Assembly: GCA_948468275.1 (NCBI GenBank)
Contig: CAOKHI010000009.1
Span: forward strand, 1 to 50,900
Reading direction: 5' to 3'
DNA length: 50,900 nt
Source of the DNA: an uncultured Clostridium sp.
GTDB taxonomy: Bacteria; Bacillota; Clostridia; TANB77; CAG-508
This document shows positions 43,191 through 50,900 of this stretch, one piece after another. Position 1 is the stretch's first letter. Every line of letters begins with the position of its first letter. The notes below the pieces were generated by a model. It saw nothing but the letters and a program-made list of their open reading frames with translations, had not been told where the DNA came from and ran no database searches. Position numbers and translations under genes: made by a program.

Positions 43191-43523
43191 CTACTCTTTG
43201 GCTTCTATTGCTCCTTTTATATATCTTTTGATATCCTCTATAAGTTTAGGTTCATCATCCGATTTTATCTCTATTATATCTAATGCTTGTTTATAGTTAT
43301 CTTTTAAATCTCTTATGAGTCCACCAAATGCTTCTTCTAGAAAAGATGAACCATATCCATATCCTCCATCTAAATCAATTTGCAATTTTTCATTTTTCAT
43401 TATTGCTTCTAAATACTTTGGTTCTAGCATAGTCTCTCTAAAATCTTGTCCTGAAAAATCTCCTTGTTCTTTATATCTTCCTCCTGGTGTATCTGTATAT
43501 TCTTTACAAACATTAATTTTCAT
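43191..43523 (-). CDS. STAS-like DUF4325 protein
   Basis: The 110-residue product matches the STAS-like DUF4325 family: KINVCKEYTDTPGGRYKEQG, SGQDFRETMLEP, and QIDLDGGYGYGSSFLEEAFGGLI, where a short beta strand and Gly/Ser loop precede a helix as in STAS folds. DUF4325 proteins are usually encoded with a GHKL ATPase, as here. The ATG overlaps the end of the ATPase gene by 11 bases. They may form a partner-switching pair like anti-sigma kinase and antagonist. Confidence 0.75.
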   Translation of the reverse strand: MKINVCKEYTDTPGGRYKEQGDFSGQDFRETMLEPKYLEAIMKNEKLQIDLDGGYGYGSSFLEEAFGGLIRDLKDNYKQALDIIEIKSDDEPKLIEDIKRYIKGAIEAKE

Positions 43524-44556
43524 ATGTCATATCTCCTTTCATTTTAACTATTTCCCAATATAATATAGTTCCTTCTAACTCTGTTCCTAAATCATAACTA
43601 CTATTCTCTTTACTATAATATGCATAATTTGAAATAATTGTTAGATTGCTTATACTTTTATTTTTACTAATTTCGTAAATGTCTGGTAGTCCTGTACCTC
43701 TATGTTCTAATTTAGTTTCCGTTCTAAATTCTCCCTTTAAAGCCGATTCTATATACTTATATTCTTTATCTAAATTAAGTATTTCAATTATTCTTTCTCT
43801 AAATTTTTTTAGTACTGTAGTTGGTATTCCAATTCCATTATCCATAAATGTATATTTAATTTTATCATTTGTATTTTCCACAAATATATACCAACAAAAA
43901 TCAAACTTCGATTTCTTGTTGTATGCATGATCTTTTGTATTTGTCATTAATTCTGTAAGCATTCTATATAAGAACTTGCTATATAATTTACCTTTATTTA
44001 ATTTATCATTTGTAAAATCACATATATATTTTGCAATATCTCCCTGCATAAATCTTCCTGATTGTATTTCTATATTTTCATCTGAATGAATAAGATTTTG
44101 TTCTGCAGTTCTCATATAATTTAAAAATCCAGATTCTTTCAAAAATTTTTCTAATTTATCATTTTTGGGGAAATTACCTTTCCAAATTATTCTTTTATCT
44201 TTTTGCATCTTTGTATTTTTCATTACAGTTAATAAATACATCAAAGCATCTCCTGTAACGCTTTCTATTTCCATCATATCAATCTTTAAAAGATATACAT
44301 GTCTACTATTTTTTATGCTTGGTATATTTTCTATAACTCTTAAAATTTCATTAAAGAATTCAATTGTCTCTTCTGGATTATTAAGTATGCTAAATTGTTT
44401 TGGCGTTGTAAATACTTTATATGGTAAATTTCTTTCTTTATGTTCTCTGTTATTTTTATAATGATGTTTGCCTTTTTTTGCATTAATTCTATTCCTTAAT
44501 TTTTTATAATCATTTTTCTTTTTCCAAATTCTATATTCACTACTATTTTTTCTCAT
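43513..44556 (-). CDS. GHKL ATPase domain protein
   Basis: The 347-residue product has a basic N-terminal tail (about 1-45), a STAS-like beta/alpha part (about 60-165; LLKIDMMEIESVTGDALMYL) and a C-terminal GHKL/HATPase domain with the N box ELMTNTKDHA, G1 DNGIGIP and G2 HRGTGLPDI. A phospho-accepting His box is not seen, so it is not a standard sensor kinase. It is followed by overlap by the DUF4325 gene and a membrane-protein gene, an arrangement seen in accessory or defence-like islands. The function is unknown. Confidence 0.75.
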   Translation of the reverse strand: MRKNSSEYRIWKKKNDYKKLRNRINAKKGKHHYKNNREHKERNLPYKVFTTPKQFSILNNPEETIEFFNEILRVIENIPSIKNSRHVYLLKIDMMEIESVTGDALMYLLTVMKNTKMQKDKRIIWKGNFPKNDKLEKFLKESGFLNYMRTAEQNLIHSDENIEIQSGRFMQGDIAKYICDFTNDKLNKGKLYSKFLYRMLTELMTNTKDHAYNKKSKFDFCWYIFVENTNDKIKYTFMDNGIGIPTTVLKKFRERIIEILNLDKEYKYIESALKGEFRTETKLEHRGTGLPDIYEISKNKSISNLTIISNYAYYSKENSSYDLGTELEGTILYWEIVKMKGDMTYEN

Positions 44557-44579
44557 ATTCTAATACCTATCAATAACTT

Positions 44580-45620
44580 TTAATTATTACTATCATCTTT
44601 ATTATTTAATCTTTTCTTTAGTGTTTCTATACTTGGTAAATTATTTGCTAAATATTCTGGAATCTCTTGTAAATATTTATATTCTGCTACACCTATTGGT
44701 TTATTTATATCTTTTAAAGCTAATTCAGCTGTCAACTTATGTTCATCTCTACATAGCAAAATCCCTATTGTTGGGTTATCTTCTTCTTTCTTCAATAACA
44801 TATCTACTGCATTTAAATAGAAATTTAACTTTCCTGCAAATTCTGGTATAAACTTAACAGTTTTTAACTCTACTACAACATAGCATTTCAAGTTTAAATT
44901 GTAAAATAGTAAATCTATATAATAATCTTCTCCTTCTATTTCTAAATGATATTGTCTTCCTACAAAAGCAAAACCATTTCCAAACTCTAAAAGTAAATTA
45001 GTAATATTAGAAACTAATTCAGCTTCTATCTCTCTTTCTAATGCTTTTTCATTATAGGTAATATCAAATATATATGGATCCTTTAGCATTTCCAATGCTC
45101 TTTTCCCAAGCTCTATAGGTAATGTTTCTTTATAATTACTTATTTTATTATCTAATAATGCTTGTCTATTATATAAATTTGTTGCAATTTGATGTTCTAA
45201 TTCTGTTCTAGTCCATAAATTTTCTAATGCTTTTTCAGAATACCAAAATCTTTCTTCCATATTTTTTACTTTATCCATTATAGATATTACTAGGCCCCAT
45301 GGCAATTTTACAACGTTATGTTGCAAAATTGAGTCATAGTCAAATTCTTTTGCAAATTTTTGCATATATCTTAAATTTCTTGTTGACAAACCATCCGCAT
45401 CTGGAAACTCTAATTTTAAATCAGAAGACAAATTATTTATAAAATTAGTGCCATATTTGTTTTTTTCTATTAGTCCTTTTCCAATTCTATAATACATCAT
45501 TATCAGTTCATTATTTGCATTTAATAGAACTTTTTTTCTAGTATTAATTATATCTTTTTTTATCTCATTTAAAAATTTAAAATATTCATCATCATTAATA
45601 GTATTTATTAAATCTTTCAT
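44580..45620 (-). CDS. DUF1016/YhcG-type PD-(D/E)XK nuclease
   Basis: About 346 residues. The N-terminal DUF1016 part has NYRIG-like YYRIGKGLIEK and LRYMQKFAKEFD. The C-terminal nuclease has the PD-(D/E)XK core YYIDLLFYN...YVVVELK. These proteins are frequent in restriction-like and mobile regions. I take the ATG at 45620 because CGGAGG lies seven bases upstream, so the CGG visible there is part of the ribosome site and is not a codon. A TTGCAAC palindrome overlaps its promoter. The downstream gene is the GHKL cassette. Confidence 0.85.
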   Translation of the reverse strand: MKDLINTINDDEYFKFLNEIKKDIINTRKKVLLNANNELIMMYYRIGKGLIEKNKYGTNFINNLSSDLKLEFPDADGLSTRNLRYMQKFAKEFDYDSILQHNVVKLPWGLVISIMDKVKNMEERFWYSEKALENLWTRTELEHQIATNLYNRQALLDNKISNYKETLPIELGKRALEMLKDPYIFDITYNEKALEREIEAELVSNITNLLLEFGNGFAFVGRQYHLEIEGEDYYIDLLFYNLNLKCYVVVELKTVKFIPEFAGKLNFYLNAVDMLLKKEEDNPTIGILLCRDEHKLTAELALKDINKPIGVAEYKYLQEIPEYLANNLPSIETLKKRLNNKDDSNN

Positions 45621-45636
45621 TAAATTCCTCCGTTTT

Positions 45637-45665
45637 GAAATTTGCAACGTTGCGTTGCAAATTTC
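45637..45665. promoter_or_regulatory. Palindromic operator candidate upstream of the DUF1016 gene
   Basis: GAAATTTGCAAC-GTTGC-GTTGCAAATTTC is a perfect 12-base inverted repeat placed just before the DUF1016 ribosome site. It shares TTGCAAC with the site at 40613-40631. Confidence 0.5.
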
Positions 45666-45771
45666 ATATTTTACTTATTTATACCATAAAATTAATATAA
45701 ATACAATTGTTTCCAAAATATTCATTTTTAAAAATTATGAAAAGGCTGTTACTTTTGCACATAACAACCTT

Positions 45772-46155
45772 TTATACTTTATCTGCATATATATTTATCT
45801 TTTTTCTTTGTTTTGCAATATCTTCTTGAGCTCTTTTCACTTGCTTGTCATATTTTATAATTTCTTTAACCTTTGCTGTATCTTCTAAGATCCAATTTGC
45901 TATTTTCATATTTTTTCTATATTGGTTTAAAATAGTAGTACATTCATCTTGCTTTGTTTTATATTCCTCAATCAAGTTATTTTCTTTGCAATTTCTTAAA
46001 TTATTTCTATATTTTTGTCTTAAATTAGTAACACCTTCAATATCTTTTTTAATTTGTAAAATAAAGTTTTTTACACCTTCTGTTGTTTTTAATTTTTCTA
46101 CCACAATAAGAATTTCATTAGAATATCGTTCCATTTTTCTAACTTCCCGTCTCAT
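45772..46155 (-). CDS. Hypothetical helical protein, probably a fragment
   Basis: A 127-residue helical, charged product beginning MRREVRKMERYSNEIL. The open frame runs upstream without a start to IPKRENYKPLSPEM, so the N-terminus of a larger protein may be missing. I do not recognise the family. Codon three is an in-frame CGG (46149-46147). Here the zero frame continues normally, while the +1 frame stops after about 15 codons. It is therefore an exception to the CGG rule, or the real start is the later ATG (MERYSN). It lies in the decayed accessory zone. Confidence 0.4.
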   Translation of the reverse strand: MRREVRKMERYSNEILIVVEKLKTTEGVKNFILQIKKDIEGVTNLRQKYRNNLRNCKENNLIEEYKTKQDECTTILNQYRKNMKIANWILEDTAKVKEIIKYDKQVKRAQEDIAKQRKKINIYADKV

Positions 46156-46223
46156 TTCTGGTGATAATGGCTTATAATTTTCTCTTTTTGGAATTAAACT
46201 TTCCTTTTTTCAATATTTTTGGT

Positions 46224-46254
46224 CAAAAAAAGACCGTTTCTTTTGAAACGGTTT
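46224..46254 (-). terminator. Terminator below the methyltransferase gene
   Basis: On the minus strand AACCGTTTC pairs with GAAACGGTC around AAAA, followed by TTTTTTT. Further hairpins lie at 46271-46325. Confidence 0.65.
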
Positions 46255-46270
46255 AAAGTTTTTGTGTTCA

Positions 46271-46325
46271 TCAAACTTTTTGTAATCTTGAAATCAAGTT
46301 ATATCAAGGTTTTCAAAAAGTTTGA
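46271..46325. repeat. Nested hairpin in the 46.25-46.5 kb gap
   Basis: TCAAACTTTTTG (46271-46282) pairs with CAAAAAGTTTGA (46314-46325), with an inner CTTGA-AA-TCAAG stem. No gene is seen in the gap. It may be a small structured RNA or repeat relic. Confidence 0.4.
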
Positions 46326-46525
46326 CGAAACTTCTTTATGGCTCCTTTGCGTATGACGTATTCGAAAAATCTAACGCAAAAAAGTTACTTATTTCCGTTT
46401 CAAATGTAGTTATATCAATAAATTACGAGAAATGTACCTACAAATCGGTGTTTTTTGTCTATAACTATGTTTTTAATTTAACATAATTTTTTAAGTTTGG
46501 CAATACATTTTAAAAATTAATTTGC

Positions 46526-47119
46526 CTATTTTTTTGCAATAAATACTATATAATTCTTTTTATGTTCAAATCTTATAGTTGCTCTTTCATCTATCTTTAT
46601 AATATCAAAGTCTTCTAAGTATTTTTTAGTATCACTGACATCAAATAATCTTATTGGTTTATAGTTATATTCATAAAAATGCTATTCAATCTCTTTTGCA
46701 TCATTTCCTATTACTTGTAATCCCTGAATGCCATTCACACTTCCAATAAATAATCCATTGTTTTTTAAAATTCTTTTTACTTCTAATAACAATTTTTTAG
46801 TATCTTCATCAGAAAAGAAATGAATAGATAAATTAGCAAATACTAAATCAAATTCACTATCTGAAAAAGGTAATTTATTTCTCATATCCAATTTTACTAC
46901 ATTTTTATTAAAATCTTTAACTTTATTTAAAGCTATATCTGATATATCTGCTGAAACTACATCATATCCATATTTCATAAGCTGTTTTGAATATTGTCCA
47001 ATTCCACATCCTAAGTCTAAACATTTTCCTTTTGAATTAAAATAAGTTTTGTACTCATCTATCCATAAATCCTCTTCTAAACTTTTATTAATATGTTTAG
47101 ACCAATATTCATCATTCAT
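46526..47119 (-). pseudogene. Class I SAM methyltransferase interrupted by TAG
   Basis: The gene encodes a methyltransferase with CLDLGCGIGQYSKQL (motif I), VVSADIS, FDLVFANLSIHFF and EVKRILKNNGLFIGSVNG. After KEIE an in-frame TAG (near 46682) interrupts, but the same frame continues HFYEYNYKPIRLFDVSD to a second stop at 46526, the expected C-terminus. No CGG is involved. It may be a nonsense mutation or a readthrough site. TAG is used as a genuine stop in other genes here. The ATG overlaps the NUDIX stop (ATGA). Confidence 0.7.
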
Positions 47120-47610
47120 TCCTCCAAAATTTTCTTCAAACTTCCTAACCATTCAAATCCTTCATTATCTAATTTTTGTAATTCTTCTATTCTAAAGTAT
47201 TCTACTTCTTCAAGTTCCTCTTCTTGTAATTTGCATTCCTTTAAATCTACATTCTTTCTAACATAATATACTGTAAAATGTAATTTTTCATTGGCATCCA
47301 TGCTTAAAAATTTTAGTTCTTCTTTATTCAAAAGAATCCCTATTTCTTCTAAAGTTTCTCGGATTCCTGCCTCAAGTGGTGTTTCACCCAAATCTACTTT
47401 TCCTCCACATATACCCCATTTACTAGGATTTGCTCTTTTAAATCTACTACGTTTTTGAAGTAATATTTCGTCATTTTCATTAATGATAACTACTCCAACT
47501 ACTGATATATAACATCCATTAGGCACATTATTAGGATTACGAGCTTCAATATGTGTTAAAATCTTACCTATTTTATTTCCGTTTATATCAACTAATTCAT
47601 GTTTTTCCAT
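47116..47610 (-). CDS. NUDIX hydrolase
   Basis: The 164-residue product has the Nudix box GGKVDLGETPLEAGIRETLEEIGI (positions about 77-100; Gly, Glu and REUXEE residues present). NUDIX enzymes hydrolyse nucleoside diphosphates linked to other moieties. The substrate is unknown. It overlaps the next methyltransferase by the ATGA junction and follows a second NUDIX gene by 18 bases, so they are co-transcribed. Confidence 0.9.
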   Translation of the reverse strand: MEKHELVDINGNKIGKILTHIEARNPNNVPNGCYISVVGVVIINENDEILLQKRSRFKRANPSKWGICGGKVDLGETPLEAGIRETLEEIGILLNKEELKFLSMDANEKLHFTVYYVRKNVDLKECKLQEEELEEVEYFRIEELQKLDNEGFEWLGSLKKILEE

Positions 47611-47628
47611 AATATTTTTGTTACCTCT

Positions 47629-48168
47629 TTATATCTTTTTCCTTAATATCTCAATCATCTCTGGCATATATTCTTGTTTTGTAAATGTTACATTTTCATC
47701 TTTATTTTTTACAATGTCCTCAAATTCTGCAAATGGAATATATTTTATTTCACTCAATTCTTCTAATCTCATTTTATAATCTTCTATTTTCCAATTAGTT
47801 TTTAAGAAATACATATATTGAAAATTATAATTTTTTATATTGTTACTAGGTATATCATTTTGCTTTTTATAAGTCTTCAAAAACTCCAATTCTTCTATAC
47901 TTACCTTTATTCCTAATTCTTCTTCCATTTCTCGTAATATTGCATTTTCTACTGTTTCTCCTGCATCTATATGTCCTGCACAAATTGCCCATTTATTAGG
48001 TTCTTGTCTTTTAGTAGAAGCTCTTTTTTGTAATAAAATTTCTCCTTGTTCATTCATTATCCAAACAGCAACTTCTCTATGCCATATTCCTTTTTCATGT
48101 ATTATATTTCTTTCTTCTGTTTTTCCTGTTAAATTATTATTTTCATCAACGACATCTAAATATTCCAT
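47629..48168 (-). CDS. NUDIX hydrolase (IDI-like)
   Basis: The 179-residue product has the Nudix box GHIDAGETVENAILREMEEELGI. Its N-terminus (EYLDVVDENNNLTGKTEERN, WHREVAVWIMN) is typical of the isopentenyl-diphosphate-isomerase-like NUDIX group. AGGAGG precedes the ATG. It is upstream of the other NUDIX gene and below the NTF2-like gene. Confidence 0.9.
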   Translation of the reverse strand: MEYLDVVDENNNLTGKTEERNIIHEKGIWHREVAVWIMNEQGEILLQKRASTKRQEPNKWAICAGHIDAGETVENAILREMEEELGIKVSIEELEFLKTYKKQNDIPSNNIKNYNFQYMYFLKTNWKIEDYKMRLEELSEIKYIPFAEFEDIVKNKDENVTFTKQEYMPEMIEILRKKI

Positions 48169-48183
48169 ATTATAAATTTCCTC

Positions 48184-48529
48184 CTATTTTTCCATTTCCC
48201 AACTTTTAAAATAAATACACTCCATATTATCATTAAATTTTATTTCATAAATCCCGTCAAATGTTGTTACATCTCTTTCAAATAACCATTCTACTATTGC
48301 AACATTGTTGTCTATAGCTAATATTTTAAATTCAATATTTTTTATATCTTGATTTTTAATATGTTGCCACTCATTTGCAATTTGTTCAAAAGTTGTATAT
48401 AGCTCTAGAAATGGAGTCTCTTGATAATAAGTTGCATTTTTAAACAAAGATATTGCTTTTTCTATATCTTTATTCCACCATGCATTTTTTTAATCATTAA
48501 CCATTGTTCTATAAATTTTCTATCCATAA
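48184..48529 (-). pseudogene. NTF2/SnoaL-like protein with a frameshift in an A-run
   Basis: The longer part reads MFKNATYYQETPFLELYTTF...GIYEIKFNDNMECIYFKSWEMEK, an NTF2-like small-molecule domain. The upstream part MDRKFIEQWLMIKK lies in another frame, and joining it as WWNKDIEKAISLFKNATYY needs one more base at the A-run near 48488. This is a deletion-type (-1) lesion, unlike the CGG sites. An internal start could still give the shorter product. The binding partner is unknown. Confidence 0.55.
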
Positions 48530-48530
48530 T

Positions 48531-48848
48531 TTAACTCTCCTCTTTAACTTTCGTTTCTACTTTATTTTCAAACTTTAAACCATCTGAATCATTCTGCTCT
48601 TTATAATAATTAATATATCGTGCTGTAACTATTGGATTTATGGAAAAATAGTATTTACAAAGTTTTCTAAATAATAGTAAACTATCATCATTTTCATAAA
48701 ATAATAATATATCTAGCATTTTATCTAATTTTCTTTGAATATACCTTTCATCTTTTACATTATCTCTTATGATTTTTTCTATTTCAACTTTTACAATTAC
48801 ATATTTTTGTTTATTCAAGTCTATAATAGTTTTGCACATATCATACAA
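48531..48848 (-). CDS. Hypothetical small helical protein
   Basis: About 105 residues, all helical. The region YDMCKTIIDLNKQKYVIVKV continues with RYIQRKLDKMLDILLFYENDDSLLLFRKLC. The start is unclear: the best is TTG 48848, and the frame is open upstream to EEDYGKQE. No family is recognised. It lies downstream of the AbiEii remnant and above the NTF2-like gene. Confidence 0.45.
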   Translation of the reverse strand: MYDMCKTIIDLNKQKYVIVKVEIEKIIRDNVKDERYIQRKLDKMLDILLFYENDDSLLLFRKLCKYYFSINPIVTARYINYYKEQNDSDGLKFENKVETKVKEES

Positions 48849-48880
48849 TTCTTGTTTTCCATAATCCTCCTCGCTTTATA

Positions 48881-49697
48881 TTATACTACTAAAAGTTCTA
48901 ATTGTTTTATATAATCTAATATTGTATCTAAAACAATATCTGTTTCTTCTCCTATCCAATTGTATCTACTATTTTGAATATTTTCTAAAAAATTAGCATT
49001 CTTAAATATTTTACTTAATTCATTTGCTATCTCATATGTAGTATTAATTCTCAAATCACTATTAATACAATATATATAGTAATCAATTTAATTAATAATG
49101 ACTTGTCCATATTTCCTTCTGTTATAAGATAATAAAAATCATATATATCCTTATATCTTGTTGTTCTAATACCATGTTTTAACATAGATAATAACTTTTC
49201 AACAAAAATTTGCTCTTTCGTATTGATTAATAATGTCATATTGTTATTAAACACTTCAAAGTTAAACATATATTCTTCTTGCTCAATATCTAAATTGTTA
49301 TGTACTCCAATATCAATTTTAGTTTCTATTTGATTTCCAAATGATCTTTTAAAACAATATTAACTCTTTTTCCATGATAATCTTGATGCTTTAAAGGTTT
49401 TATTTTTTTATTAACTATTATCTTTATTCCGTCATCAATTTGATTTAATTTATCAAACAACAGCAATATGCTTTTATCTTCTAAAGAATATCTAATTAAA
49501 TCTATATCAACTGTCGATCGTCTTTTGTCATTAGTTATATTAAACATAACTACTCCACCTTTGACTGTAATATTGTTTCTATAATTAGATTTTGCAATTT
49601 TGCTTAATATTATATCTTGTGCAACTTTTGATGTTGCATAAGCATCTTCATATCCTTTTTGTAAATAAAAGTCTATGCTTTCTAATAAATTTATCAC
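48881..49697 (-). pseudogene. Degraded AbiEii nucleotidyltransferase toxin
   Basis: The N-terminal piece has the nucleotidyltransferase core GGVVMF and STVDIDLIRYS (the DxD site), then KRVNIVLKDHL. At a short T-run the frame changes to GNQIETKIDIGVHNN (one base missing), continues VEKLLSMLKHGIRTTRYKDIYD, then shifts again to RINTTYEIANELSKIFKNAN and a normal end at 48881. These are at least two -1 lesions. AbiEii is the toxin of the type IV AbiE system. The start is GTG overlapping the AbiEi stop (TAGTG). The toxin is probably inactive, the antitoxin-like gene intact. Confidence 0.75.
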
Positions 49698-50239
49698 TAA
49701 AAGACCTCCCTATGTATAATTTCAAAAATGTTTTTTCCGTTAGCAAAACATTCTAAATAATCTGCCAGCAAACTCATATCTATTTCATCTGCAATTTCTC
49801 TATAATTTCCTATTATCTCTTTATAATAATCAAATGATATTGTATTTTTATTTCTTATTAGTTCTATTAGCATTCGTTCTTTGTTGTATATATTAATTTT
49901 GATATTATTATAATTTAATTCACTTTTGCCAGTTTCGAAAAAATGATTTGCCATGAATATTTGCTCTATTTTATCATTTGCTATTTTTTTTGCATTGTAC
50001 TTTGTTGCTAGAAAGTATTTACTTGGTATATAGTCAGTTAATCCTAAATAAAAAAATGCACTTTCTGATGTAAAAATACTATTAGGATATCTTTTCACAA
50101 TATATTCCAAATGATTATATTTTTCAGTATCCGAATATAGACCACTTTCAATCTTATATAGTTCTTTGTTTACTACTTTTTTATTTATTTTATAATTATC
50201 CAATCCATTATTTTTCAATTCATTATATGTATATATCAT
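49697..50239 (-). CDS. AbiEi-type antitoxin/transcriptional regulator
   Basis: The 180-residue product begins MIYTYNELKNNGLDNYKINK, has the AbiEi-type winged-helix (YKIESGLYSDTEKYNHLEYI) and a C-terminal half with SFDYYKEIIGNYREIADEID. AbiEi represses its own promoter and neutralises AbiEii. It is followed by the broken AbiEii gene. A palindromic operator with a strong promoter lies upstream. Confidence 0.8.
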   Translation of the reverse strand: MIYTYNELKNNGLDNYKINKKVVNKELYKIESGLYSDTEKYNHLEYIVKRYPNSIFTSESAFFYLGLTDYIPSKYFLATKYNAKKIANDKIEQIFMANHFFETGKSELNYNNIKINIYNKERMLIELIRNKNTISFDYYKEIIGNYREIADEIDMSLLADYLECFANGKNIFEIIHREVF

Positions 50240-50256
50240 TTTTTCGCCCCTACTGT

Positions 50257-50308
50257 ATATTAAACTAAAATAAGGCGTTTGTCAATAAAATCGCCTTATT
50301 TTAGTTTA
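50257..50308 (-). promoter_or_regulatory. abiEi promoter embedded in a 17-base inverted repeat
   Basis: On the minus strand TTGACA (50285-50280), a 17-base spacer and TAATAT (50262-50257) form a near-perfect vegetative promoter. TAAACTAAAATAAGGCG (50261-50277) and its exact complement (50292-50308) enclose the -35 and fill the spacer, so a protein bound to the repeat would block RNA polymerase. AbiEi family members autoregulate through such repeats. Confidence 0.8.
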
Positions 50309-50718
50309 ATTTTTTACTTTGTAAAAAAGCAAATTTTATGCTAAAAGAAACGCCTACAAATTGACGTTTCTCTTACATTTGGAATTTACTTTTTCTTTTG
50401 GAAGTTACTTTTACAACTCACCCAGAAATCAAATTTTTCTAGAACTTTCTTTTGCAATTTTTTATTTCTTTTAAAACTGGAATTTAAATTTTCACTTCAC
50501 GTAAAAATAAGTCCAACTATACCAGTAGGACTCGTTTTTGAAGTTCCGTTATACCAATATTTTCATAGTTTTCGTAGGGTTCCTATATGGTCATGCAAAA
50601 CATATTTGAACAAATGTGAAAGTATATTGAAAGTATTATATTATCAATTAATTATATCGCTATAGTCTTTAACACTGTAACAATATTACAGCCATATCAA
50701 TGCTTTGAACATAATAAA

Positions 50719-50744
50719 ACAGAATGCCAATATTTTAGCATTCT
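50719..50744 (-). terminator. Terminator of the 5S/tRNA-Asn transcript
   Basis: On the minus strand AGAATGC pairs with GCATTCT and is followed by GTTTTATT, just downstream of tRNA-Asn. The hairpin matches the one at 37144-37170. The 50.31-50.72 kb gap otherwise shows only small hairpins and no gene. Confidence 0.6.
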
Positions 50745-50754
50745 ATTTACATAA

Positions 50755-50830
50755 TGGCTCCTCTTGTTGGACTCGAACCAACGACCTATCGGTTAACAGC
50801 CGAGCGCTCTACCAACTGAGCTAAAGAGGA
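50755..50830 (-). tRNA. tRNA-Asn (GTT)
   Basis: 76 bases including encoded CCA. The acceptor TCCTCTT pairs with AAGAGGA. The D arm is AGCTCAGTTGGTAGAGC, the anticodon loop CTGTTAACC has anticodon GTT, and the T arm is GTTCGAGTC. It lies directly downstream of 5S rRNA. Confidence 0.97.
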
Positions 50831-50837
50831 ATATAAA

Positions 50838-50900
50838 ACCTGGCAACAACCTATTTTCCCAGCAGGGTAACCCACAAGTATCTTCGGCACAATAGAGCTT
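50838..50900 (-). rRNA. rrf: 5S rRNA, 3' part
   Basis: The complement reads GTGCCGAAGATACTTGTGGG, then GTTACCCTGCTGGGAAAATAG and a 3' end GGTTGTTGCCAGG, the typical end of 5S rRNA. The 5' part lies beyond the window. It belongs to a minus-strand rRNA operon. Confidence 0.9.

Noticed and set aside
45620..45647. In-frame CGG in the N-terminal extension of the DUF1016 gene
   Set aside because: CGGAGG there is the ribosome-binding site of the real ATG at 45620, so it is not translated.
49330..49345. Programmed frameshift in AbiEii
   Set aside because: The change is a missing T in a short T-run, a second -1 lesion follows near 49085, and there is no slippery or CGG site.

Overview
The window is very A+T-rich and carries Bacillota (Clostridia-like) core genes: the glmS ribozyme, DivIVA and SepF cell-division proteins, an FtsK/SpoIIIE translocase, MutL, MiaA, an HrcA/CIRCE-type groESL operon and a 5S rRNA-tRNA-Asn cluster. 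Reading frames use AGA, with some CGT, CGA and AGG, for arginine. An uncultured gut Clostridia relative is the best guess. Almost everything is on the minus strand. The exceptions are glmS and two tiny Cys/Gly-rich peptides.

Layout. 0.1-6.6 kb: YigZ, a BaiN-like flavoprotein, a methionine gamma-lyase/aluminium-resistance family PLP enzyme, a WG-repeat membrane-anchored protein and a CNNM/CBS transporter-like protein. 7.3-9.4 kb: a secreted surface protein next to a sortase homologue that lacks its catalytic His and Cys. 9.8-12 kb: glmS with its ribozyme. 12-20.9 kb: GH15 glycosidase, beta-CASP RNase-like enzyme, a coiled-coil protein, FtsK, a second coiled-coil protein and RsmD. 21.2-27.7 kb: DivIVA, SepF, HlyD-like protein, MiaA, a small membrane protein and MutL. 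27.8-32.8 kb: two Cys/Gly peptides, GroEL/GroES, a Cys-rich ORF and PyrG. 33-36.8 kb: a patatin-like lipase and a MurD-MurL pair, which implies the L-Glu/epimerase route to D-Glu in peptidoglycan. 37-50.2 kb: an accessory zone of small enzymes, decayed genes (TOTE primase-helicase, AbiEii, WYL regulator, methyltransferases), a GHKL ATPase/STAS-like/membrane cassette and a DUF1016 nuclease. 50.7-50.9 kb: tRNA-Asn and 5S rRNA.

Main observation. Six conserved genes (BaiN-like, the PLP enzyme, the sortase homologue, glmS, the coiled-coil gene after ftsK, and the patatin) each contain exactly one in-frame CGG codon. In all six the gene only makes sense if the ribosome moves +1 there, dropping the C and reading GGN (glycine). 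I found no in-frame CGG acting as ordinary arginine in any other recognisable core gene of the window, while about thirty out-of-frame CGG trinucleotides do not disturb their frames. This points to genome-wide +1 frameshifting at CGG, probably because CGG lacks a normal decoding tRNA. Two further in-frame CGGs lie in unrecognised ORFs (a Cys-rich ORF at 30.8-31.1 kb and a fragment at 45.8-46.2 kb). In the first, the +1 reading would give a short alternative product. The decayed genes of the accessory zone have different lesions (-1 shifts, homopolymer indels, stop codons, a tandem duplication), so CGG sites are distinct from ordinary pseudogene decay.
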